Below the pieces are notes generated by a model that was not told the origin of the DNA, searched no databases, and saw nothing but the letters and a program-made list of their open reading frames with translations. Position numbers and translations under genes: made by a program. From positions 66,452,662-66,516,661 of the forward strand of contig CM036225.1 of assembly GCA_020631735.1 (NCBI GenBank): a DNA stretch of 64,000 nucleotides, written 5' to 3'. This DNA comes from Saccharum officinarum (Eukaryota > Streptophyta > Magnoliopsida > Poales > Poaceae). Below are positions 10,426 to 20,762 of this stretch, piece after piece. Position 1 is the stretch's first letter, and the number at the start of each line of letters is the position of its first letter.

Positions 10426-13400
10426 TGTAACACCTCAGGTGTTTAGCTCCACAATTACATTGCATTTGCATGAGCATAAGCATGCATCATTTCATGTTAT
10501 TTTATGTGGTTGCAACTAATGTGGTTGTTTTTTTTGAACTTTGTTTGGCGCCATTGCCGCCGCGGGCTTCCTCGCGCTCGTGCACCGTCGTCGTCGTGCC
10601 ACGCCCCAATTCCTTCTAGCAGCAGCACCACAACGTCTTCCTCTACCATCTCCACTACTGCCACGGGTCGTTGGAGCGAAGGTAAGGCCACATTGGCCGA
10701 TTTCGCCACCGCGCCATGTGTAGGACCTCGCCGGAGTCGAGGCCGCCGTGGTCAGAGTAGCTAGGACCCTCCCCAACCTCCCTTTCTCCCTCCATTAGAG
10801 CCCTGGTTCCCTAGGGAAGCTCGTACTGAGCTTAGACGAGACGTTGTGACCTCGCCGTCGCCGGCGCACCCTCACCGGAACACCGTGTCCGCCTTTGTCA
10901 TCGGCAGGTGCGCTCCGGTGCGGCAGCGTTAGGGAAAAAGGCACGCCTCGGTGTGGTTTGGGGTGGTGATCATGATGGTGTGCTCGGCTTCGTCGGAAGG
11001 GGCCGCCGGCGGCGTGAATCCGCTCGCCGGAGCTCTCGGCTCGCCGCTTCCCTGTTTCCCCCTCGCTGACAGCGGGCCCCCCTGGCAGACGCACGCGCGC
11101 GGGCGGGACGACCTGAGTAGGCCGCGCGCGAAGTTGGGCCGCGTTCGCGTAGAGGCCGACCCAGTAGCGAGTTGGGTTCGGTTTTTTGTTTTTCTTTGCA
11201 TATTTGTCACAGATTTTAGTGATGTTTGGAAAATGTAGATCTAGGGTTTTACTTGCCTAAAAATTATGAGATAAATTTTGTTAGGATCTACATGGTGTGT
11301 ATTATTTTAGAAAAATATGAATTTGGTTATGTGATGTTTAGTTTCTGGGAGATTTAAATAGGTTTTTGAAATGTGTTTTAGATTGCATGCAAACTTGTTT
11401 AAATCATATCTTGAGTTTCAGTGTTCCAAAAATTATGAAATTTGGTGGGTAGGCTAATTTATACTTGCTCTAGCTTTGGTAAAAATTTGGGCAGTAGTGC
11501 TTAAGTACTTTTCAAGTTATAATGCTATCTTGTTATTTTAAAAAATACTTAAATGAATTTTAGTATGTTTTCTACATGTGCAATGTTCTTATAACTTTTT
11601 GGAGAATGTCTTGGTACCCTAAAGTGTCCAAGAAAATTAGGAAATCTGTTGTTTGACACTTTTTACTATGATTTGTTAGTTATACAAAAATCAGCCTTTT
11701 GGGCTTGTGAATTTTGTTTAGGGAGTTTCTCTAAATAATTTTAGTTCAAATTTTTACAATGGTCTCTTTTTGGTTCATAGAGCCTCCTGTAATTTTTGTA
11801 GAATTGTAGGAGCAGTTTCCATATATGTTTAAAATTCCACTTAATTACTTAAGTAAATTAAGAAAAGAGTATAAATAAATATTTTAGGCAGACAGACCTT
11901 ACTTTTTGGTGTTTTTGTGACCTATGTGAACTTATGGTAACATTAGTTTGGTCTTAAGGGATGTTTGCCACATAAATAAATATTTAATCTTGGCAATTCT
12001 AGGTTTTCTGGACAGCTGGTAGTATTTCTAGGTTTGACCTTTGATAAAGGTGGTTGCTGGAAAACTTGTAAATACCAAAGTTGTAGTAAGCTTGATAAAC
12101 TAGCTTGTGTCAAAATTTGGGAGCATTTGGCTTAGTAGTTTGGGAGTTATTGCTGTTTAAAGTGACAGTCCAGAATTTGCTACTCTGTGTTTAGAGAGGA
12201 CAGATTCTGGAATTTATGAAATTTCGACATGGAAAACTTAGGAATTTAGGGTTGAAATCTGAAAATGAATTATAGTGCATTTCTTAAGCTTTCCATATTG
12301 TCGTAGATCATATCTTTTGGAGTTAGGAATCTTCAGTTATGTTATAATTTTTGAGCTGCTGTCCAGAATGTCTTACTGTGGTATTTTGATGATTTGTTGT
12401 TGGTAACCTAAGTAATGCTACTCTTGTAATTGTTAGGTGCTAGGGCCTTAACCGAAGAAGAACAGCTATATCTTAGGTTGGGTAGATTAGGTAAGTACTT
12501 CTCCGCCGGAGAAGAGATTTGCACGTATTGATGAAGTGACTTGAATAGAGTACTTTTGTTGCTGAAATGCATTTCATTCCGAGCATGTTGCACCCATTAT
12601 GCATCCATGATAATTTTGTGCACTCATGCAATAGGTGTTCTAGAGGCGGTAATGCTCCTCGAATTCAAGCAAGTGATTCCAGAGGAAGTCCAGGACTAGC
12701 CGGAGCAGCCAGAGGAACCAACCAGCAACGAAGCTCCTGCCGAAGATCTACCCGAGTGTCCTGACCACCAGCCCTTGACCTTTCTAAAAGGTAAGCCCCG
12801 GTGCATGCTGAACCCATCAATTTATAAATCTATCTTGAGTACTTTTAATTGTTTAATGCATTAAGTTATAGGAGTTGTATGAAAACAATTGTTGCATTAT
12901 ACCTGTCCTTGTCCAGATATCGTACTTAAATCCTAATTTAGGTTTAGGCACGTATCAATGCTTAGCCCTTCTTAGTACGGTAGAAGTCGGGTGATTTCCG
13001 GTCATCCACGAGATGTAGGAAGGAGTCACGAGTGACTTTATGGCTATCATGGATGGAACCATGCTTTAAAATGAAATTGAGATCGGGTGGGAGTTCGATA
13101 GTACAGCCGTAAGATACTTCACGTCTTGGGTGTGGAGCTATGCCCGTCTGAGTCGTTTAAGGACCGATTCGCTATATGTCCTTGAGTCATGTTGAACGCA
13201 GTCTAACACTTAGTTGGCCGGATAAGCCATTCCGACCGCGAAGCCGAGTAATGTGGTTCAGGCCGGGAATCGAATGGTAGGTTGCTTCTTGGAGGAGAGA
13301 AAGGATGTGCTTGGGGACATTGGCGTGAGACCAAGGGGGGGTTAGAGTCCCTATCACCTGGCAGAGTGTCGCCCTTGGGGTCGCGACATCATTTGGACCC

Positions 13401-14301
13401 GCGATTCCTGAATCATATGAAGCAGTGGCCTGTGCGACCCTAGCAGGGGTCTGCACGGTGAGTGTTAGAAATACCCCTCCAGCTGGATAGGAATTCGATT
13501 CGAATCGCTGTCGCTCAAGGTTAGTGAGAACTTGACTTGAGCAGCGGCAACGTAGATCTCATTAAATTGAACAGATGGTTAAGTGAATGATATAATGTTG
13601 CCACAATGTTATACCTGCTATGGATATAATAATAATGTTGTTTAATTATACTCAAGTGAATGTTTAGTATAGGTGCTAAGATAGATGACAGGTCAATGCT
13701 AAAAAAATAACTGCTAGTACAAGTTAAAAGAGTTTAAATTACTTATGCTTTTCCACAAAAGGTAATGTCAGCCAGCTCCACTTATGAAAGCCTTGCATAA
13801 TCCTTGGTGTCATCTTATTTTACGTTTCGACGGGTAAGTCTAGCTGAGTACATTCCCGTACTCAGGGTTTATTCCCTCCTGTTGCAGATGATATGCTCTA
13901 TCAAGGCTTCTGCAAAACTTGTCTCCACCCTACGGGTGACGAAGACTAGATCACTAGGGCGTGATCATCTTTTATGTACTTTCCTGATGCTGTTGCGGGT
14001 TGTTGATCAACAAGACTGGCAGTAGTTAAACAACTAGTGTGTGTATGCTTCCGCTACTTTATAAACTTGGTTTGTAATAATTACGACTCCGTGTGTATAA
14101 ACTTATTTTGGAACTACTTATGAAATGTAACGTATGATGTTGTATGTTGAATGATGCGATCTTGGTTGTAAGCAAGTTGGTTTGAAATCCTTCATGGTTT
14201 CGATTGACTACCGGGATTATATGGGCTCAAGTTCGAAAATTTGAGCGTTTCGGTGCTTGTTTTTGTACTTGTGCTCTTATAATTTGGTCGGTTCTGTTAC
14301 A
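10426..14301 (+). repeat. E2 5' LTR (983-bp deletion relative to 3' LTR)
   Basis: It is 3,876 bp against 4,862 bp for the 3' LTR. The sequence jumps from TTTGTTTGGC to GCCATTGCC at 10549, missing what is 20889-21871 in the 3' copy. The trinucleotide GGC is present at both edges of the missing block, as expected for a microhomology deletion. It has a GC-rich part (10550-11160), then AT-rich sequence with exon-like islands. Confidence 0.92.
12437..13949 (+). other. Candidate spliced mini-ORF inside the E2 5' LTR (disabled copy)
   Basis: Three exon-like islands with AG/GT borders join in one frame: 12437-12490 (followed by GTAAGTACTT), 12635-12790 (preceded by GCAATAG, followed by GTAAGCC) and 13888-13949 (preceded by TTCCCTCCTGTTGCAG). 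Exons 1 and 2 are 54 and 156 nt, exact multiples of three, and every junction is phase 1. Read together they give TEEEQLYLRLGRL, then an acidic Glu/Pro-rich part, then DDMLYQGFCKTCLHP and GDED-stop. This copy has a stop in exon 2 (GACTAG), where the 3' LTR has GAG. No start codon is assigned; it may lie in an upstream exon ending at GCGAAG/GTAAGG (10680). Splicing is predicted, not shown. Confidence 0.5.
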
Positions 14302-15072
14302 GCTGGTATCGGAGCATAATTCAATATTAAACACATCATACGAGTATTAAAAAACAAAAGTATTTGACTATGAAAAGGGTTAAAACTCTAAAAATTTATT
14401 TCCATAGGTATGCCAGTGGTCACATCCCTTAGCCCAAATAAGGACTCTAAGGTGGCTTATTATAAAGACTAACTTGGGGGCCTTGTTTGTTTTGTTTCGT
14501 CGTCCATACGGCGTGATATTGTATGGATGCCATCCACTTGGGTGGTAATGTATGGATCAATTGCCTCGACGCTCTGGTAAGTGTGAGTTGTGAGAGCAGG
14601 ATCGTCCAACCGGCGATTTAGGGGAGAGTAGTTTTGGTGACTTGCATACTTACATGTTTAAACTGTGTAATTATGTAAGTACTTAATTGTGAGAACCTTT
14701 ATATCGGGTAGCTTTGATACTAAAGTATATACATCGGGGGATGTGTATATGGAAAGTATTTAAATTACTGCTTTCTTGTGTGCTTATATTGGGAAACTGT
14801 TGGGCTGAAATGAGATTTTTCTGCAGGTACACTAACAGCGTAACGAGTAGACCGATAGTTTCGCTTATATGAGAGAACGTATGTATGCCACCGCCTAGTG
14901 TTAGAACCTTAGGTTTCTACTAAGGTGAGAGAGCGTACGGAACGTGCATGCATCATGTTTAATTATATCATACATCATTTACTCCCTCCTTAAAAATTTC
15001 AGTAGTCCTGACTAAATTAAATTTCGTATCCCCTAAATGATCCTCACCTTAAGTCGTATCTTGTTGCTACAG
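14302..15072 (+). other. E2 leader with candidate splice donor
   Basis: There is no ORF of note in this untranslated leader. CTG/GTAAGT at 14577 is a consensus 5' splice site. TTGCTACAG at 15064-15072, directly before the extra ORF, is a matching acceptor. This suggests an intron of about 496 bp. Confidence 0.4.
14304..14315 (+). other. E2 primer-binding site
   Basis: TGGTATCGGAGC begins two bases after the 5' LTR end TGTTACA. It resembles the initiator tRNA-Met site TGGTATCAGAGC with one mismatch. Confidence 0.8.
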
Positions 15073-15705
15073 ATGGCACGTACCAAGAGGACCACTCTCA
15101 AGTCCACTGGGGGCAGGGCACCTCGTCACCAGCTCGCTCCACGTGAGCCCCGCCCTGAGCCCACTGAGGCGGAAAGGCTGAGGGCTGAGTTGGTTGAAGT
15201 GACTGCTGCCAGGAATGCAGTGCGTCAGCAACTAGAGCAAGTGATCTATGATCGTGATCAGGAAACACTTGCAGTCTAGAGATTGATAGTAGCCCATCGT
15301 AACTGTCAACGCATGCTGGTCCATGTCATGAATCTGAGGGATGAAGCCTGGCACGAGGAGAACGTTCTGAGAGCTCATCAGTTTGAGCTCGAGCAACAGT
15401 TGAAGAATGCTGAAGAATACAATGACAATCTTCATGAAGAAGTGCACCGCTTGAACAACCAGCTAAATCCTCTGCTGCCTCGAAACATCAACGCAGATGA
15501 GGACATGGGTTCGAGAATCATCATGGCTGAAGAGGATGATGAAGTAGAGGTCAATGGGCCCCAAGATGCCGCACCAGAAGAAGCACCAGAAGAAGAGCCT
15601 GAAGAAGAAGAAGAAGAAGAAGAAGAAGAAGACGAGGAGTTAGAGCCTGTTAGCGACGAGGATGGCGGGGAGATCCTTGACACCGACTCTGAGGACGATG
15701 CTTAG
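15073..15705 (+). pseudogene. E2 extra ORF: histone H3 tail-like N-terminus, coiled coil, poly-Glu tail
   Basis: The ATG at 15073 opens a 210-codon frame interrupted only by TAG at codon 69 (15277-15279). Residues 1-21 (MARTKRTTLKSTGGRAPRHQ plus L) line up without gaps with the H3 tail. By H3 numbering, residues 1-4 (ARTK), T6, K9, S10, T11, G12, G13, A15, P16, R17, Q19, L20 and A21 are kept. Next come a PREPRPEPTEAERLRAELVE coiled-coil start, more heptads (residues 60-135), and an extremely acidic end (about residues 165-210) with an uninterrupted Glu run. The mix of H3-like tail and acidic tail recalls histone-binding proteins, but no function is established. It precedes gag, and its ATG directly follows an acceptor-like CAG. 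The stop can arise by CAG-to-TAG or a similar transition. Confidence 0.75.
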
Positions 15706-16363
15706 AGTGGTCATCGCGTAGCTACGATGTAGAATCGCCTTTTGTGCCTCCTGGGGTTGGAGTGAGGCTTTGTAATAACTTGACTTTTGGATGTAAGGTC
15801 GAACCCTATGTTTCCTAGATGTTTCTTTGAACCTGTTAATTTCAATCACAATTGGATGTCTTATTGCGTGCGTTCGATGATGGTGTCACGATTAGCACTC
15901 GTCGGTGCCGTGACAAAACCGAGGGCCTCCTATGGCGCGCGACATAAGGTTGTGCTGCTTGGCACGCGCTGGTATCAAGGTGGCTAGTCATGATCCACCA
16001 TGGAACTATACCGTTGAGAAGTCTCTTTGTGGTCAGTTTGAAGTAGCCTTTCTCAGTCAACTAAAAATTTTAAGATCGAATCCAAGTACCGGGAGAAAGG
16101 TCAAAAATCACGTAGATAATAACGTAAACGGTTCAGTAACTGCTGTGCTCCTTGTGAGTAAGCCTTTATCAAAGTACATCTTGTTGGGTTCCCTCGCATG
16201 ATTGCGTCAATTGATGCGCTTGAATGGATTGTGCGGTTGTGATGAATTATTGTGCCATGAGTATTTTAAGAAGTCTATTTCATGAAGTCAGTTTGACATA
16301 TTTACAATAATTCATCTACAAATTTCTCACATCGTCAGTGCTCATTGGCTATGCATTTTGTAG
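15706..16363 (+). other. E2 spacer between extra ORF and gag
   Basis: No domain-bearing ORF is visible. The segment ends CATTTTGTAG directly before the gag ATG, an acceptor-like AG/ATG junction like the one before the extra ORF. Confidence 0.45.
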
Positions 16364-17641
16364 ATGTCGTACAATCTCCGTCGGGGTCATGGCAATGAGG
16401 ATGAGGAACAGCCACCCCCTCCGCCACCACCTACTCCGGCTGAGCTGATGCAGACCGTGGTCGAAGGGCAGCGCATGCTGGCAGATGCTATGCGTCAGCT
16501 GGCCAACCGGGAGGCTCGTCATGGCCGCCAGGGCCCAGAACCCAATCAATATAGTGATTTCAAGGACTTTCTTGATACTAAGCCTCCGCTCTTTAAGGAG
16601 GCAGAGGAACCACTGCAAGCTGATGAGTGGTTGAACACTATTGAACAAAAGTTTCGTCTGCTTCACTTGACTGATGAGCTAAAGACTGAATATGCTTCTC
16701 ACCAACTGCATGGTCCAGCGGGTATTTGGTGGAGCCACTATCGTTCCACACTGCCTACAAATGTCCTGATTGCTTGGGACCAGTTCAAGGCCGCATTCCG
16801 TGGGAACTATATTCCTCCAGGTCTTATGGCTATCAAGCACACAGAATTTATGAGGCTGTCGCAGGGCAATAAAAGTTTGACTGAATATCTGCAATCTTTC
16901 AACAACCTGGCAAGGTATGCCACAGAGTTTATGGATACTGATGCCAAGAAAATTGCTAGCTTTAAAAGAGGCCTCGGCCCAAAGCTGATGAAGACTATGG
17001 GCACTAGCAAGTGTACTACCTTCAATGAATTTATCAGTGATGCTCTGACTCAAGAGAACAATAACTCTATCTATGCTGCTTCTAAGAGCCGCAAGAGGGC
17101 ACTTGAGGCAGGTGCTTCACAGTCTCGAGCTCCAGCTGCCCTGAGGGCTCCTCCTCGCCCTTCTGCCACAAGTGCTAAGTTTCGTCCTCCGCAAAAGAAG
17201 GCACCAGTGAAGACTGGGTTTCGCAAGGCATATACAGTGGCTCTGCCAAAGGGTAATTCAGGCCAAGGCAGCTCCAGTGTCCCTCCTAGCAACATGCCTT
17301 GCTGGAACTGTGACAAGCCAGGCCATTGGTCCAGGAACTGTCCTTACCCTAAGAAGAATGTCAACCAAGGTGGCCGTCAAGGGCACGCTCATTATAACAG
17401 TATTGAGAAAATCCCATCTGGTGAGGTTGTCACTGCTGGTAAGTTCCTAGTTGACCAACACCCTGCACTGGTACTTTTTGATTCAGGTGCTTCACATTCC
17501 TTTATCAGTCCTAAGTTTGCATCAGAGTTTGCACACAAATTGCATACTGTTGAAGGTGGGGGTTATTGCATTAGCGCAGCAAGTGGGAATATTTCCACAA
17601 ATAAAGTAGTGGGGAATCTTGAGCTTGAGATTGAAGGGTGA
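16364..17641 (+). pseudogene. E2 gag and protease (first part of the single-frame polyprotein)
   Basis: The ATG at 16364 (MSYNLRRGHGNEDEEQ) opens 425 codons to a TGA at 17639. A proline run is followed by the gag domain (ADEWLNTIEQKFRLLHLTDE, then WDQFKAAFRGNYIPPG and LTEYLQSFNNLARYA). A basic linker follows, then an intact CCHC knuckle near residue 312 (CWNCDKPGHWSRNC). The aspartic protease active site is VLFDSGASHSF near residue 372. The same frame continues through the stop into the rest of protease ([11 protein letters not shown]) and RT. The whole gag-pol frame (16364-20752, 1,463 codons) thus contains only stops and no frameshift. Gag forms the particle and the knuckle binds RNA. Confidence 0.88.
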
Positions 17642-19537
17642 AAGTACTCGCTTGCCTTAGTGGTTTTACCGGGATTAGGCATAGATGTTATTCTGGGCAT
17701 GAATTGGATGAGTCAGAATGGGGTACTCATTGATACATCCACTCGGGTAGTTATGCTCAGAGATCCTACAGATCAAAGGGGTTTTCTGGTACAACTTCCT
17801 AGAAAAATTGATTTGTCTGGGGAAGTTCATGCTGTGCAAGCAAAGGCGTTGGCTGAAATTCCCGTAGTAAATGAGTTTCCGGATGTTTTTCCCGATGATT
17901 TGCCGGGACTCCCTCCGGATCAGGATGTGGAATTTAAAATTGAGTTGTTGCCTGGCACGGCTCCCATCTCTAGGAGACCTTATAGGATGCCTCCGAATGA
18001 GCTAGCTGAACTTAAGGTGCAGTTGAATGAACTTTTGAAGAAGGGGTTGATTCGTCCTAGTTCGTCTCCGTGGGGATGTCCTGCCATCTTTGTAAAGAAG
18101 GATCAGTCGTTGTGGATGTGCGTAGATTATAGACCTCTGAATGCGGTCACTGTCAAAAATAAGTACCCTCTACCGCGTATCGACATCTTGTTCGATCAGT
18201 TGTCTAAAGCTAAAGTTTTCTCCAAGATCGATCTAAGATCTGGCTACCATTAAATTAAAATCTGCCCAGAAGATGTTCCAAAGATAGCCTTCTCCACCAG
18301 ATACGGTCTTTATGAGTATCTTGTTATGTCCTTCGGCTTGACCAATGCCCCCGCCCACTTCATGTACTTGATGAATTCGGTGTTTATACCTGAATTGGAC
18401 AAGTTTGTGGTGGTATTTATTCATGACATCCTAATATATTCTGTAAATGAGGAAGATCACACTGAACATCTGCGTATAGTCCTCACAAGACTGCGTGAAC
18501 ATCAACTATATGCAAAGTTCAGTAAGTGCGAATTCTGGCTTCGAGAAGTACCTTTCCTTGGGCATGTGTTGTCCGATGGAGGAATTATGGTGGACCCCGC
18601 CAAGGTACAAGAAGTACTGAATTGGAAGGCTCCTATCTCGGTTCACGAGGTTTGGAGTTTTCTTGGTTTGGCTGGCTATTATCGTCGCTTCATTCCGGAT
18701 TTCTCTAAAATAGCCAAGTCAATGACTCGGTTGCTGCAAAAAGACACCAGGTTTGTCTAGACTCCTGAGTGTGATGCGGCTTTTCACCAACTACGAACCC
18801 TCCTAACCTCGGCTCCGGTTTTGGCGCAACCGGATACCGAGAAACCATTTGAAGTGTATTGTGATGCCTCAGGCATAGGTTTGGGAGGTGTTCTGATGCA
18901 GGAAGGCCGAGTAATTGCATATACCTCTCGACAACTTTGGAAACATGAGGTGAATTATCCAACGCATGACTTAGAACTGGCCGCAGTTGTTCATGCTTTG
19001 AAAGTATGGCGGCATTATCTGCTGGGCAATGTCTGCAATATCTATACAGACCACAAAAGCTTCAAATACATCTTCACCCAACCCGAGTTAAATATGCGTC
19101 AAAGAAGATGGCTCGAGTTGATTAAGGATTATAACCTTCAAGTGCACTATCATCCTGGCAAGGCAAATGTGGTTGCGGATGCTTTAAGCCGTAAGTCTCA
19201 TTGCCATTCCCTAGTTGAAACTGATTTTCATCGATCTCGCCTTCTACATCCAGTAGTCTTGTACAACATCACTATCAGTTGTACTCTCAAAGGCAGAATT
19301 ATTGAGCTCCAAAAGACTGATCCTGGTGTATTCCACATAAAACGCAAGATGAAAGAGCAAGAAACTACACAGTTCAGGGTAGATGAAGAGGGTGTACTAT
19401 GGTTCAAGGATAGGTTAGTTGTGCCTAAGGACCGAGAGCTTAGAAATGATATTATGTCTGAAGCACACTCCTCTAAGTTATCCATCCATCCTGGTAGCAA
19501 TAAGATGTATTATGATTTGAAGCCATACTATTGGTAG
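17642..19537 (+). pseudogene. E2 protease end, reverse transcriptase and RNase H
   Basis: In the same frame as gag. RT landmarks are [52 protein letters not shown] and [20 protein letters not shown]. The catalytic motif reads [10 protein letters not shown]: the first aspartate of the usual (F/Y)IDD pair is His (CAT at 18422), so the enzyme would be inactive. RNase H follows (FEVYCDASGIGLGGVLMQE, HALKVWRHYLLG, IYTDHKSF, HPGKANVVADALSRK). In-frame stops are at 18251 (TAA, in place of Gln in SGYHQ), 18758 (TAG, in place of Trp) and 19535 (TAG, in place of Trp). Confidence 0.88.
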
Positions 19538-20752
19538 ACCAAGATGCGGAAAGAGATAGCTGCATATGTTGCTAGGTGTGACACCTGCTATAGAATTAAA
19601 GCTGTGCACATGAAAGCTGGGTTGCTTCAACCACTTTCTATCCTAGGTTGGAAATGGGAAGAGATAAGTATGGATTTCATTGTCGGACTTCCTCCTACTG
19701 TCAAAAATCATAACTCTATCTGGGTAATCGTGGATCATTTAACCAAATCAGCTCACTTCATTCCTGTTAGAGTGGACTATCGTCCCACTGACTATGCTGA
19801 ATTGTACTTCAATCAGATAGTCTGACTCCATGGGATACCTCGTACTATCATCTCTGACCGTGGTCCGCAATTCACTGCTCGCTTTTGGGAGCACTTGCAT
19901 CACCTTCTGGGAACCAAGTTAGTGAGAAGCTCTGCTTATCACCCCCAGACGTCAGGTCAGACGGAACGGGTTAACCAAATCTTGGAAGATCTGTTGCGAG
20001 CATGTGTAATATCATCCAAGGGTTCTTGGGAAAAATGGTTACCTCTAGCCAAATTCTCGTACAATAATAGTTACCAAGAGAGTATTAAGATGGCCCCATT
20101 CGAAGCTTTGTACGGTCGTAAGTGTAGAACCCCACTAAATTGGATAGAAGCTGGTGAGAGGAGATTTTATGGTATTGCTTTTGTTGAGGAAGCTGAGGAA
20201 TAAGTCCGTACCATCCAAAAACATATGGCTGCAGCCCAAGCTAGACAAAAAAGTTATGCTGATCATCGTAGAAAACCGCTCGAGTTTGAAGTTGGAGACT
20301 TTGTTTATCTAAAAGTTTCTCCAATGAAGAGTGTCCAACGTTTTGGTGTTAAACGGAAACTTGCGCCAAGATACGTGGGTCCTTTCCAAATCATAGGCAA
20401 GAGTGGAGCTGTTGCGTATAAAATCCAGTTACCTCCTGAAATGAGTGCCATATTCAACGTCTTCCATGTATCTCAGCTCAAAAAGTGTGTTCGAGTTCCT
20501 GAGGAAAGAGTCCCGTTAGGAGATATCAGGCTTGAGTCTGATTTAACTTACGAAGAAAAGCCAGTCCGGGTAATCGATACTCAGGAACGAGTGACTAGAA
20601 GCAAAGTGGTTAAGTGGTATAAAGTAATGTGGAGTAATCAGGGTAGTGAAAGTGACGCTACATGGGAACAGGAGGACTATTTGCGGGATGGTTATAAGGA
20701 ATTCTATGAAAAATGGTACGCTTTCCAAATCTCAGGACGAGATTTTTTATAA
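19538..20752 (+). pseudogene. E2 integrase with C-terminal chromodomain
   Basis: Integrase landmarks: zinc-binding HHCC region (HPG and CDTC), first Asp in MDFIVGLP, second Asp in ISDRGPQF, catalytic Glu in SGQTERVNQIL. The core continues to FEALYGRKCRTPL, then the GPFQIIGKSGAVAYKIQLP C-terminal domain. The last about 55 residues (PVRVIDTQERVTRSKVVKWY, then VMWSN, ATWEQEDYLRDGY) are a chromodomain, the module chromoviruses use to direct integration to histone H3-marked heterochromatin. Stops are at 19823 (TGA for Arg in VRLHGIP) and 20201 (TAA for Gln). The natural stop at 20750 is followed by the polypurine tract. Confidence 0.88.
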
Positions 20753-20762
20753 GGGGGAGGGC
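20751..20762 (+). other. E2 polypurine tract
   Basis: AAGGGGGAGGGC directly precedes the 3' LTR start TGTAACACC and would prime plus-strand synthesis. Confidence 0.8.

Noticed and set aside
10504..11238. Cluster of 60-99-codon ORFs on both strands in the GC-rich part of the E2 5' LTR (repeated at 21570-22542)
   Set aside because: GC-rich LTR sequence keeps frames open by chance. The ORFs overlap each other, have no domain and differ between the two LTR copies.
15600..15640. GAA repeat at the end of the E2 extra ORF as a stand-alone microsatellite
   Set aside because: It is in frame and encodes the Glu run of an acidic tail also enriched in Asp and Glu outside the repeat. It may still have expanded by slippage.
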